Source: Pomphorhynchus laevis
Taxonomy: Eukaryota > Acanthocephala > Palaeacanthocephala > Echinorhynchida > Pomphorhynchidae
NCBI GenBank assembly: GCA_012934845.2
Contig: WNNJ02002652.1
Span: forward strand, 351,909 to 415,908
Direction: 5' to 3'
Length of the DNA: 64,000 nucleotides
The position numbers and the translations under genes are program-made. The notes under the pieces are model-generated. The model was not told the origin of the DNA, searched no databases, and was given only the letters and a program-made list of their open reading frames with translations. Shown here piece after piece: positions 1 to 10,340 of this stretch. How positions within the stretch are numbered: the first letter of the stretch is position 1; every line of letters starts with the position of its first letter.

Positions 1-192
1 TATCAAAAGAGAAATAAACGTTTCGAACGGTACAAATGGTTTCTTAATGCGCATCGCTTAGGATATAATACAGTTAATCTTACATAAACTAATACATAAA
101 GTGTCCTTTGAACTTGTCCTCGATATCAATGAATTATTGTCTTTAATAATTCATCCAATTCCGACTGTAATTATTAAATATTGAATTAGAAT

Positions 193-349
193 AATTGGAG
201 CTGGATCAAGAAAGGGGAAAACTATTTGATATTTCGCTAATCTCTGTTAGCACCTTTGAGAAAATTACAAGGTTATTTTCTGAAGATGCTAACAGAGATT
301 AGTCAAATATCAAATAAACGTTTCACCTCATTTTTGATCCATCTCCAAT
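193..349. repeat. Foldback (MITE-like) element, ~157 bp
   Basis: The two halves are imperfect reverse complements. The outer arms begin ATTGGAG and end CTCCAAT. An inner arm of about 30 bp (from TATTTGATATTTC) matches its partner with two adjacent mismatches around a spacer of about 33 bp. There is no coding capacity. A hairpin of this form fits a small non-autonomous DNA element; no convincing target-site duplication is visible, so the class is inferred. Confidence 0.6.
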
Positions 350-1020
350 AACTCGTTATCGACAATGGATCACTTTTAACTATTTAATATAATAATGTAT
401 ATATGAATATATTTATTATTGATACGTGACGTTGTTAAAAACGGCATTGTTGTTTCCTTGCTTTATGTATGTGGTCGGGCTAAAGTTAAACCTAAGTTGC
501 AACCTGTTCCAGAGTCACTGACCTGTAAGAATCTTTCTTAACGAGATTATACCAAGAACGTCTAGATATAACGTGCACAGGACTTGGAGATAAATCTGAA
601 TGTAGCTTTTAAATGCCGCGCGTCCTAAGAATTATCAAAATATAACAATCGTGTACAAAAATGTGGAAAAGGGGGACGTTTTGTACATTTATTCTTTAAA
701 AAATGACAAGGGATCATTCAAACAAGTACGTTAATGCAGTAGTCGATGTAAAAAAGAAAATTGCTATTGCGTTTCGGAATGTTTTCGCTGTTAACGGACA
801 AGACAATGGTCTGCGTAATAAAAATTTGATCCATTGACTACATGATTATTTTCTAATGTGGCACATATTTAAGGGTGACCATGAAAAAGTATGTAATAAT
901 TTATTAATAAATAAATTATATATATATATTATATTAATATATTAATAAAAATGTATAGTATTGAACAAGTATATATTATTTATAAACGAATACATGAATA
1001 AAAACACTGCACCAGCTACC
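350..1020. other. AT-rich stretch, no gene seen
   Basis: No coding region, RNA gene or repeat family could be supported here. It contains AT runs near 900-960. Confidence 0.5.
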
Positions 1021-1417
1021 TTAACTGAAATGTTTACAAGCAAGGCATATAAATAAAAAATGTGATGGAAAATTAAATTTTAATTGGCGAAAATGAAAAA
1101 CTTTTCTGAACTTCTCGGTATGTGCAAGCTCCATGATTGTATTTGTTCCCTTTATTCGCAGCTCATAGTTTATATAATAAAACAATGCGATTTTCTCGAT
1201 AAGCTGCATGTCCGTCGCTTTGTTATATAAGTTGTATGTAAAACTTTGCATAAATTAGGCAAAGAGACACCGCAAATTGGCTATTCGCATTCATTACATG
1301 ACAAATTTTCTCTAGCAGATAATTGAACATGATTTTAAATAAAGGATATACATACGTCAAAATTGATCGAATATACGAATTGCATATCACAATCAGCTGA
1401 GATGATGAAGTTCCTAA
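1021..1417 (-). CDS. Possible coding exons of unknown gene (weak)
   Basis: On the minus strand a stretch at about 1,345-1,417 is bounded by an acceptor (TTCTGTAG) and a good donor (GTATGT); it reads open for 24 codons starting QLRLLGTSSS. About 100 bp further on lies an open frame (1,251 to 1,021) of 76 codons that includes TDMQLIEKIALFYY and MELAHTEKFRKVF and then stops. The composition is less AT-biased than the surroundings. The spacing of hydrophobic residues in the second piece loosely resembles the LRR exons at 10-46 kb, so this could be the 3' end of that minus-strand gene, but no intron phase match proves it. It may equally be chance. Confidence 0.25.
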
Positions 1418-1419
1418 TA

Positions 1420-2599
1420 ATCTAAGCTGCTACAGAAAACAAACGGCTAACGCATTTTTAGTTATGTGGGGTTTCAATATTGGGTGCTTGTTAAAATAAC
1501 ATCCGTTAGTTCCTTTATCATTTTTATCAAAAATATAAATATTTAATCTTATATAATATAAGATCGGATTTGTCCATTAGAATAATCCAAATTTTGATTC
1601 GGATTCGTCTATTAGAAGAATTATTAGAAGGGATTGTAAACTTATCCAACTTGGTCTTAAAATAGCTATTTGAAATTAAAATCCGAGTTATTTTAAATAC
1701 AGAAGAATAAATATGTAGTGGAACAAATTCATAATAATAACGAACATATTATTAATGATGAAAACAGAGGCTTTAACTTTTCAATACCTCAAACAAAATG
1801 ACAACGAAGCAAATTTAGCTCAAATTTTAAACTAAAACGATGAAACTCATAATCCGTTACATTGAACTCATAATCTGTTACATTGTAAATGCTTTCATAA
1901 TAATCAGAACATCAAATCAGAAAGAATTTTTCTTATAATTCCCACACGCTATAATGCAGTAATAAAAATCGATTTCCATGAATGTATATAAATGCAGTAA
2001 ACTCGACTAAATTTTTAAATAGCTACAAAACCAGAAAATACAATATATTTCACGCGGGATAGAAAATTAAAACTTTTTGTCAATCTTAGAGTCCCTCAGT
2101 GGTAAGGTGTCGTGTTTGTGATTTCAAACATGTGTATTATCTCACATTAGACAATATAATTATAACAGTATAATATAATATTATTATATAATAAGATATT
2201 TACATTTAACATGTAAGTTATTTAAAAATGTTTAAATAATAAAATTCGACTTGTACTCACAAATAATGTAACCAAATGAGCGTATTTGAATCCATATGAA
2301 ATTGTCTGATTCGGTTACCTTTCAGTGACCTAAAATGCATGCAACGAAACATTAAAATTTAGTAAATGTATATTTTTCAAAAAGTACTTTCTTTAACATT
2401 CAGTCAACCTAATCTACTATTTGATATAATTATAAAATAAAAAATAAATAAAAAATAAATAAAAATAAATTAAAAATAAATAAATATAAATAATAATGCT
2501 AAATCAATAAATCAAAATTTAATAATTAGAGAATAAATAATTATTAATAAAAATGAAGATTTTTAATAAAAAATTAAAATTTGAATAAAAGTCAATATT
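1420..2599. other. AT-rich stretch with simple A/T repeats, no gene seen
   Basis: No supported gene. From about 2,430 to 2,600 the sequence is an AAATAAATAA-type low-complexity tract that repeats at 2,750-2,830. A second copy of the tract's AATAATGCTAAATCAAT segment is also found near PLE fragments at 25.3 and 32.3 kb, so the tract is probably PLE 3' flank. Confidence 0.5.
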
Positions 2600-4480
2600 A
2601 TAAATTCGATAATAAATAACAGAAGTTGTATTAAAATAAGGATTAGAGGTCATCAGGTAACTGATGATCTCTAATCCTTTCTAATCATAAGATAATTGAT
2701 TTATTTATTAATAAATGATAAAAAAATAATAATTAATAAATTTATTTTTTATATAAAATAAAAAATAAATAAATAAATATAAATATATAAAAATAAATAA
2801 ATATAAATAATAATGCTAAATCAATAAATCAAAATTTATTGAGTTATTCAATTATTTATATTGATTTATTGAAAATTTACATATCAATATTAAATCAAAA
2901 ACTATTAGAAAAAATATTTTTGGATTAAAACGCTTAATTCCATGTACCCATTATGATTGAATGACGTAGTACAAGGAATTGGCAGAAGTAGTATAATACA
3001 TAATAAACAACTATATTATAATAATCCGGTTATATTCAAGCAAATAATCCAGTCAAAAAATCTAGTTAATCCAGCTAGGCGGAATAATAAAAATAAAGTT
3101 TTAATAAAGTTTTATATTAATAACTTAATTGTTCTAATTTATCTGTTCAAATAACTAAAACGTCTTTCTCACAAAATATTAGGATAAAATTGAATTAATA
3201 GGAGCCTTGAATATTTTGATAAATCAAATAAAATAATAAAACAATAGGACATCCATATTTAGACAAATAATAAGAGTTTAACAGTAGGAGCCAAATAAAA
3301 TATGAATTTGTTAATAACCGTGTAGATAAATTGATGATGTATTGATGCCATTGGAAATAATATAAATAAAAAAGTTATATATCTAGATATCAACATTAAA
3401 TTAAGATTAACTAAAACTACTATTAATTTATTCATTCATACCATATAATTATCCTCTTGATGACCTCTAATCCTCATTTTATTACATGCTCTGTTCTTTA
3501 TTAGTGACTGAATCAGCTAACTTTTAAGATAGCTGATTTAGTTAGCTGTGCAGTCATTTTTAACATTTAAATTTCGATTTTTATATCGTAAAGATGACAT
3601 ATTTAAATTTACAAGAAACATATTTTTGCATGAGCATTCAGGCATACCATTTAAAATATAAATTCAAATTCATTAAAATATAATACATTAAATAATAAAA
3701 TTTTAAGAATTGCAACAATTTGTAACGATATTGACTTTCTTCAAAATCATTTAAATAATTAAATAGATACATATTTTAAACTAGGTTACTATAAAAATAA
3801 CATCAAGCAGAAAATAGTAAAATATATAAATCCACAAAATAGTAAAAAAGTTATAACCTTAAGCAGAAAATTTTTATATAAAAATTTTGTAATTTTTATA
3901 TAAAATAGTGGTTGAAACCTGATAACATAGCAATTCTAGTTGATGATCTCTAATCTTTATTCTGATACATCGTCTGTTGTTTATTTGTAAATAATAAAAA
4001 TTGAATTTATTTTAAATTTACATTTTTTGTTATAACTTGATATAAATATAAATGTTATAAAATCTCATATAATTATTTATTATTAATCTTTATTTTTATT
4101 TATATATAGTATAAAATACGTAGACTCAGTTATCTGATCTGATTTGTTCAACAAACAAGTTATTATTGACCTGTGGACTTTGTTTTCCCGGTAATATAAC
4201 CTCGGTCAGAAATAATTAACTATGTATTCTTGATATGACATTATTTTTCTTCTTTAAACTTGATTATGTTATATAAAATCTTATATAAAATTATCAAATT
4301 ATTTTTTATTATTTATAATTACTTGACTATTAATTATTAAATTGTATTAATTTTATTTATTATTATCTTAAATTAATAAATATTCATTATAAGTAAAGTC
4401 AGTAACCTGATCTGAATTATTCTAAATGTGAAGGGTGATTTTAATTATTTTAATTATTCGATTAGTTTAATGTCTTATCT
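2600..4480. mobile_element. Penelope-like element debris, composite
   Basis: Several broken PLE pieces abut here. 2,600-2,656 is the PLE box region in minus orientation, joined head to head to another box copy at 2,661-2,678. 2,945-3,060 (+) is the end of a GIY-YIG endonuclease domain (VQGIGRSSIIHNKQLYYNNP). 3,180-3,430 and 3,585-3,900 (+) are RT and thumb pieces similar to those at 32.7-33.4 kb. 3,930-4,260 (+) is the non-coding 3' region with the CTGATGATCTCTAATC box and the conserved GTAGACTCAG and TTTGTTTTCCCGGTAATAT segments. A box-bearing segment of about 155 bp (3,432-3,585) sits inside the RT piece. The whole is broken and old. Confidence 0.8.
2639..2678. repeat. Head-to-head PLE box palindrome
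   Basis: AGGATTAGAGGTCATCAG at 2,639-2,656 is followed after GTAA by its reverse complement (one mismatch) at 2,661-2,678. The same box marks PLE 3' regions elsewhere in the window, so this is a junction of two copies in opposite orientation. Confidence 0.8.
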
Positions 4481-4636
4481 GCTGCAGTGATTGAAGTAAC
4501 TTGATATCGAATAACACAAGACCAGTGATTCTCAACCAGGAGTGCTTGCACACACAAAAAAGTTTCAAATTTTTGTTTAATATGGATGTTTGTTTAGTAT
4601 TTTAGCAAGTGGCATCATCTTCCATTGACTCATTGT

Positions 4637-5365
4637 CATTTCTTTATGTATTATATGTTTGAGTAGCGATTTGTTCTTTTATATCCTATTCTTGTATCTT
4701 GTTGTTGTCGATATATAAGTGTCTGTCTAATACGACGACAACTTGTATGCAAGTTGTCTTCGTATAAAGACGACGACAACCAATGCAACTAGAGGGAATA
4801 GCCAAGTGGAACGCTTAAAGGAACACTATGGAAAACTATTACACTTCGATTACACAGCCTGTGTCTTCAAACATACTGTTGGCGATCATTCATTACAGAA
4901 AGCCTAATGATATCCATTCGTTCCTTTGTGTAAGCACAAATGAAACTCCCCATAGTCGTTTGTTCAGTTTATCTCGCAAATCATTTGACAGTTTTCAATT
5001 ACCCAATTGGTTGACTCTAAAGACGCTTTAACAAGTTGAACGAATTCGAGTCGCCTGTCGAAGAAGCGTCATTACTGTTCGTCAATCCACATTATGCTAG
5101 AGTCCGATTAAATGATGGACGAGAAACTTATATTTCTACACGTCATCTAGCTCGAACGGCACCTGATATAACTAATACTGAACACATGAATGAGGATACA
5201 CATTCGCCTCGAACGATCGACACTATGACCGACGAAGACTCTGTATCAAACAATGACAAGTAGCGATTGTCATTGTCATTGTTGAGTAGCGATTTGTTCT
5301 GTTATATCCTAGTCTTGTTGTTGTCGATATATACGACGACAACTTGTATGGTTAACATACAACTA
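4637..5365 (+). mobile_element. Gypsy (Ty3) LTR retrotransposon fossil
   Basis: A broken remnant of the 3' part of a Ty3/gypsy element. It carries the C-terminal end of the pol polyprotein (integrase tail), recognisable from NPHYARVRLNDGRE and TRHLA. Related repeats of about 100 bp (TTGAGTAGCGATTTGTTCT...) lie on both sides and may be LTR pieces. Only a small fraction of a full element remains. It lies inside the hAT element. Confidence 0.7.
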
Positions 5366-5534
5366 TGAGCATGATACAATGAATAAGCAAAAACTTGTTT
5401 AATAGAATGTAAAAGTTGATATACCAAAGACTAAGAACTTATTTGTTGCACTTAATTTAAGATCAAATACATTTATGTAATCGAATTTTTTTGCCATTAT
5501 GTATTTCTTCTGATTGTGGCAAAATATTATCGTC

Positions 5535-5775
5535 ATAGGTATTGTTCCTATTCTTGATACAGCAGGGCGCTACTAATTAGTCTGGTTTGGTCTCACTAGC
5601 TGCTTACCCAGACCTTCATTTCACGTTTCTACTCATATTATCTGCTTACTCCGTACAATGGTGATGAGCGGATTTGAACTCAGAACGTCTGTATTGCGAT
5701 TTATCGCTACATTCATTAGGCTGGCTACTCCAGTGGTGTAGATAAACATTTTTATGTATTTATTTGGTAGGGGAT
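5535..5775 (-). repeat. tRNA-derived SINE copy
   Basis: Read on the minus strand it has a tRNA-like head with a B-box-like GAGTTCAAATCCG segment, followed by a body ending near AATAGGAACAATACC. The same family recurs at 12.85-13.0, 13.07-13.3, 47.29-47.56 and 47.68-47.83 kb. It carries no gene. Confidence 0.6.
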
Positions 5776-5849
5776 TTATTTGGTAGTGCTATTATCAATT
5801 AATATTATTCATGGCCGGATTATTGATATAACTTTAGACATTAAAATTT

Positions 5850-6290
5850 TGGACATTTTGGATCAGGTTATAGAATATTTCAAAACTAGTACATGAAAAT
5901 TACTCCCTGATTAGAAGAAACAAAAGATGTTGAAAATTACAGTCAGTTAATCGCATTAATAAAATATTTTCGCGATGGTGCTATAATAGAACAATTCCTG
6001 TACTATGAAAATTTTAAGAGAACCACAATAGGAAAGGATATATTCCAATGCTAAAATAATTCATTCGCAACAATTGAGCTTAATATCTAAATTATTGGTT
6101 CCGCCTTTTTGATTGTGCTCCTGCAATGTTGAAAAAAATTGAGAATTTTTTGCTCTTCTAAAACACAATACATTCGCACTACAAAGCATTCACTGTTTTC
6201 TACATTGACATGCTTTAGCATCAAAAACATTGCCTCTACAGTTGAAAAGTGTCCATTATGTTTATGTGAAGACTATTGACTGGATTTGGG
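5850..6290 (+). pseudogene. hAT transposase remnant, middle part
   Basis: Translating in several frames gives pieces typical of ZBED5/SCAND3/FAM200-type hAT transposases: ALIKYFRDGAIIEQFLYYE, then DCAPAML, then HALASKTLPLQLKSV. The first matches the region before the RNaseH-like catalytic core; the DGAPAML-like and H-R-ALASKTLP-like motifs are hallmarks of this group. The frame is broken by several shifts and stops. The match ends at about 6,290, where an antisense RTE LINE fragment begins; the rest of the transposase resumes at about 7,480. Confidence 0.7.
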
Positions 6291-7480
6291 GTCATGATCT
6301 GAAATACGTCGCTTCATGTCGCTTTGTCAAGATTAAGGAACCAAGCTTTTAGTTTTGCTTTTCCACACAGAAGTCCGTTGGCTGTCACGTCGGAGAGCAT
6401 TATCCTCAGAACGTGCCCTAGCCACCTCAGCTCACTTTCTTCGATGTAGGGAAGCAGCGAGTTAACTCTGAGTTAATCCGAATGACTGAATTCTTAACCT
6501 TATCTCTAAGTCTATGACCGGCCACAACGCGAATGTACCTTATTTCGGTCGCCTGTATCCGAGATGTTATCCTTTCAGTCATAACCCAAAGTTTATGACT
6601 ATAGGTAAAAATAGAAACAAAGATTGCGTGATGAAACGGATGCTTCGTCCGAAGACTCTACTCCAGCTTCACTATAACAGACATGTATATAGAAGGCATT
6701 GCTGAGTTAGCTGCACAAATCCGCTTATCAATCCCCTTGATGTTCCTACCGTCCCTCAAGAACAATACCCGAAGATACTTGAAATCCTCCACATCAGGAA
6801 AAACATTTTCTCCTATCAGGATTGACATTGGCATCTGAATGCCAGACAAACACATAGAGACAGTATTGTGGGTACTAATCAACATCCATGCTGCTTTGAA
6901 TTCCATCGTGAATCGATCTAATGGGCATTGTAAGTCATCAGGACAAGAAGACAGCACAACATCATCTGCGAAAAGCAGAGATGATATACTGATGGAATCG
7001 AATTAATGACCGACACCCATTAAAGCATTCCGTCTCGAAATTTTGGCAAATTGTTCCTCTTGCAACTGTCCCTCAACTATAGTATGTATCCTTGACTCAA
7101 GAATCGTAGCAAATAGCTTACCAGTTTGGATAATAATAGTGATGTCCCGATAACTGGAACACACTCTCCGGTAACTTTTCTTAAAGATCAGTACCACCAC
7201 CCACTTCGCCACTTACTAGCAACCTTGCCCGACTTCAATGCGACATTGAAGATCCGTGTTAGCCACTGTATGTCAACAAAGTTAAGAGCCTTAAAAGCTT
7301 AAGGTCGAATCTCGTCTACTCTAGAAGACTTGTCCTAACGAAGTTGTTTAACAACAGCAATGGCCACTTCCGAAGAGATAAGCTCCTCCGTTGGTTCTAA
7401 AGGCTCTACTTCTACAAGAGATGGCATATCCATCCGATTAAGGATTAGATTATCTTTGAAGATCATTTCTTAAAAGATCT
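6290..7480 (-). mobile_element. RTE LINE fragment (RT part), antisense inside hAT
   Basis: Minus-strand pieces read, in order, VDEIRP...IFNVALKSGKV, VVLIFKKSYRRVCSSYRDIT, then FPDVEDFKYLRVLF and ICAANSAMPSIYMSVIVK, and finally a LGHVLRI-like tail. These are the fingers, FKKGDRR-YRGI block and the EFKYLGVLF block of RTE-clade reverse transcriptases. The element at 15-18.8 kb is a relative (compare DVEDFKYLGVLF there). The frame is broken and the middle is incomplete. It interrupts the hAT transposase, so it inserted after the hAT did. Confidence 0.75.
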
Positions 7481-7947
7481 GGATAAGTACCTGATTCAAA
7501 GTGAGTCTGAAAACATTGTAAATTACTTGGAAATTTTATCAAATTCATTTGATGGATATTTTATAGGAGGAGTTCTGGAAACCTCCGAAAAATGGATAAT
7601 AAATCCATACTCATTTGATATAAATTATATATCGGGTGACGAAAAGTTGAAACAAGACCTTATTGATTGGCGGTAAATCGTGCTCTTGAAATGCAGTTTA
7701 AAATCAAAAATCTTGAAGAATATTTGTGCTCCGCAAAAGACATGGTTACACAACTTAGTGAAAGAGCTATAAGCATGATCATGTCATTCGCCAAGATTTA
7801 TCCAAATCTAAGTTTGCGAACTTTAACAAATTTAGACAAAATCTAGAAATTGCTTAAATGCACATCCAAATATATATTGGCTGTTAGCAACAAATTGTTA
7901 CGTTTCGAAAAATTTGTTAGCAATAAGCAGGAACAAAAGACATTAAA
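7480..7947 (+). pseudogene. hAT transposase remnant, C-terminal dimerisation part
   Basis: The plus strand encodes NSFDGYF, KWIINPYSFDINYISGDEK and LKQDLIDWR, followed in a shifted frame by ALEMQFKIKNLEEYLCSAKD and then SNKLLRFEKFVSNKQEQ. This order matches the hAT C-terminal dimerisation domain of ZBED5-like transposases (the W-NPF block, the LI-L block and the A-SN--PRF-KLVS tail). At least two frame changes separate the pieces. It continues the remnant at 5.85-6.29 kb. Confidence 0.75.
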
Positions 7948-8975
7948 TTTGGAGTAAATTTTATTTTTTTTTATTTTTGTCACTAAATTATGATTAAACT
8001 CAATAACTGTCTTGGTAATAGACCAATACTCTGTGCCGTACATGGTCACAGGGCGTGTGATTGAGCGATAGATCTTTGACTTTAGATTGTTTTTAATTCG
8101 ACGGTCACAAACAACATCTATCGCCCTAGCCATTTTGTCTACGCTGAGTTTATTCGTACCGTGATTTCATGAGTTAAGTCGCCACTTTCCGAAAGTATGG
8201 TTCCGATGTATTTGTACTTGTCCGTACTTATCAAATCAATGCCGTTGATGTTGATGTGCCACTTTCCTGTAGGTCTGTTATTAGATATTCGGTTTTGCCT
8301 AGGTTAAGTCGTAGTCCAAATTGAGTAAGTCGATTATTCTAGACTTGAGTTGATTCCTTTGGGTCTTTTTCTTGTCCGTCGCCAGCCAGCTTCTGCGAAT
8401 AGAATTGTATGAGAAATCGGTGTATAGATATCACGCGTTTTACGTCGATAACTGATCTGAATAAGGTCGGTGGAGAGCATTTCTCTGATATACGACCACT
8501 ACTATTTGAAATGGCTGTGACATCCCAGCTGCACTTAAACCCGGCTTTCGGCGTTCTGGTAGAGTAGCATCACCCATAGATTAGATGATCTGAAACTTGA
8601 TGCTATCGCAGTGCATTCCATATTAATTCATGAAGGGCACGGTCGAAAGCTTTCTCCAAGTCCAAGTATGCAACATGGAGTAGCTGATTTTTATCCAGGT
8701 ATTTTTCAAATGTCAGTCGTGCTGGGTGTATACCGTCAGCAGTGCCACAATTCTTGACGAATCCTGTTTGGTTTATGGTGATATCAACAATGTCACGATA
8801 CGCTTGTCTATGATACGCTGAAACATTTTCATAGTTTACGAGATCAATCGAATTGCACGGTAACTTGAGAAGTTAGCTGGATTCCTCTTTTTCCATATCG
8901 GTATAGTGGTACCGCTCATTCAACCGCTCGGGATTCTATGCTTATCAATGATCTTGTTGAAGAAGCTGTTTATTT
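7948..8975 (-). mobile_element. LINE fragment of a second RTE-like lineage
   Basis: From 8,975 downwards the minus strand gives NSFFNKIIDKHRIPSG, MSGTTIPIWKKRNPA, a SYRAIRL block, then after broken frames a GMSQPFQI piece, and finally CDRRIKNNLKSKIYRSITR and RPVTMYGTEYW. The last block closely resembles the end of nematode and insect RTE-like reverse transcriptases (CDRRI--RLKSKIYR--VRPV-LYG-E-W). It is a different lineage from the RTE copies at 6.3-7.5 and 15-18.8 kb. Many stops are present. It lies between the hAT transposase end and the hAT right terminus. Confidence 0.75.
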
Positions 8976-9273
8976 TTGTCATTAAAAAAGGAATATTTAA
9001 AACTCTATAAGTGCCTTGAACCTTAGCTTAAATAATTCATTGAACGTATTTTGAGGGGTGCTGGAACTTATGAAAAAATTTGGGTATGGGGTATAAGAGG
9101 CGTGGGAACCACTGCTTTAGACTATGATCCACATGTATTTAGAAAAAGCATATTGGATCACATTTTTGAAATGTAATATTTGAATCCACATTTAATCGTT
9201 TCAGTATATAACCGTTGGATGATCCCTTTAATCTTAATACAAATACTTCAGCAATATCTTCAAGTCGTGTAAT

Positions 9274-9837
9274 CGCCGGAGGGTAATATGCAAAACCGAT
9301 CAAATTTGGATAATTTCAATTTTTTTTGTATTGCATTTAATTATCTGCAAATTGGCTAATAAAAATTTAGTAATATTCTTAATTGAGTATGAAGTATGAA
9401 GTCAGGCGCCTTTATTCTCAATAAGCAAGACTCTTGCGATTAAATGGTCTTATAGTGCATTCATCAAATGTGAAATTTATATATATTGCTCAGGTTACAA
9501 ATTATTCTGTTATTCTTACCAGAGTCAACTCGCTAAGGGAGTAACACTTGTATTAGTTTAACATTAGTTATAGTTTTCTTTTGTCGTAATAATAAATTTC
9601 TTTCTAAAAAATGTTATTAATATAAATAATGTTATTAGATTCGAATTAAAGAGAAATAACGGAGCTTATGATTGGATTTTTAAATTCTTCACATTTGGAT
9701 TCATCCTTGTATGTTTTTCGAAAATAAAATTTCTCTAAAAAAATAATGTTATTAATCTCAAATCATGACATTACACCATATTTTGAATATGCGAACCATA
9801 TTTTTATTTAGTCGGTTTTGCATATTACCATTCGGCG
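9274..9837. repeat. Foldback element with ~26-bp terminal inverted repeats
   Basis: The left arm starts CGCCGGAGGGTAATATGC and continues AAAACCG; the right arm (9,811-9,837) is its reverse complement with three mismatches. The arms point outward and enclose about 510 bp of AT-rich, non-coding DNA, as in a MITE. No target-site duplication is obvious. The rest of 9,115-10,271 holds no gene I can support. Confidence 0.55.
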
Positions 9838-10271
9838 TTTTCAGACATAATAAAGTTTGAGAGATAATATACACAATTAATACGTGGACTTTTCAGATAC
9901 TTGGGCTTCGCAGAGACCGACTCGAAGCTCGCTTAATTCGCCTTAGAAATCGCCAATATTAAAAAGCATTAAGCGAAAGAAATTAAAATACTACATTTGT
10001 TTAATGAAGTATTTTTACTATTGTTCCTTCTAAAAGCGATAACGACATTCTTTTATTCGAGTTACATAAATTGCGGCTAGTTGATCTTAAAACTACTTAT
10101 ATGTTTAATTCAAATATTTCCTTTAATATTTAAAATTAATAATTATATTTTTTAAATAAATAATTATATACATTTAGATAGAGTGGGCTCTTACGATCAG
10201 TGCTTTAAAGTTGATCGTAGTATTCAATAAAATTTTTATTCAGAAGCACTAACTAAAATAAAAATACTTAC

Positions 10272-10340
10272 AATAAACGAAAATTGTTTGATAGCACAAA
10301 ATGTGGTTCAACGCGTTCTATCAAATTGTAATCTAAGCGT
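10272..10340 (-). CDS. LRR exon (69 bp), most 3' exon seen
   Basis: Acceptor ATATTAAG, donor GTAAGTAT. It reads RLDYNLIERVEPHFV, one LRR, in phase 2 at both ends. A 50-bp intron separates it from the exon above. Confidence 0.75.

Larger units (their letters stand above)
4523..9114 (+). mobile_element. hAT DNA transposon (ZBED5/SCAND3-like), nested and broken
   Basis: The left end CAGTGATTCTCAACC at 4,523 and the right end at 9,100-9,114 (reverse complement CAGTGGTTCCCACGCC) agree at 10 of the first 12 bases and match the usual hAT terminus. Flanking 8-mers cacaagac and ctttagac agree at five positions, a decayed 8-bp target duplication of hAT size. Inside are transposase remnants at about 5,850-6,290 and 7,480-7,947. 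The interior also carries a gypsy fossil, a SINE, an RTE LINE fragment splitting the transposase, and a second LINE fragment near the right end. It is dead. Confidence 0.75.
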
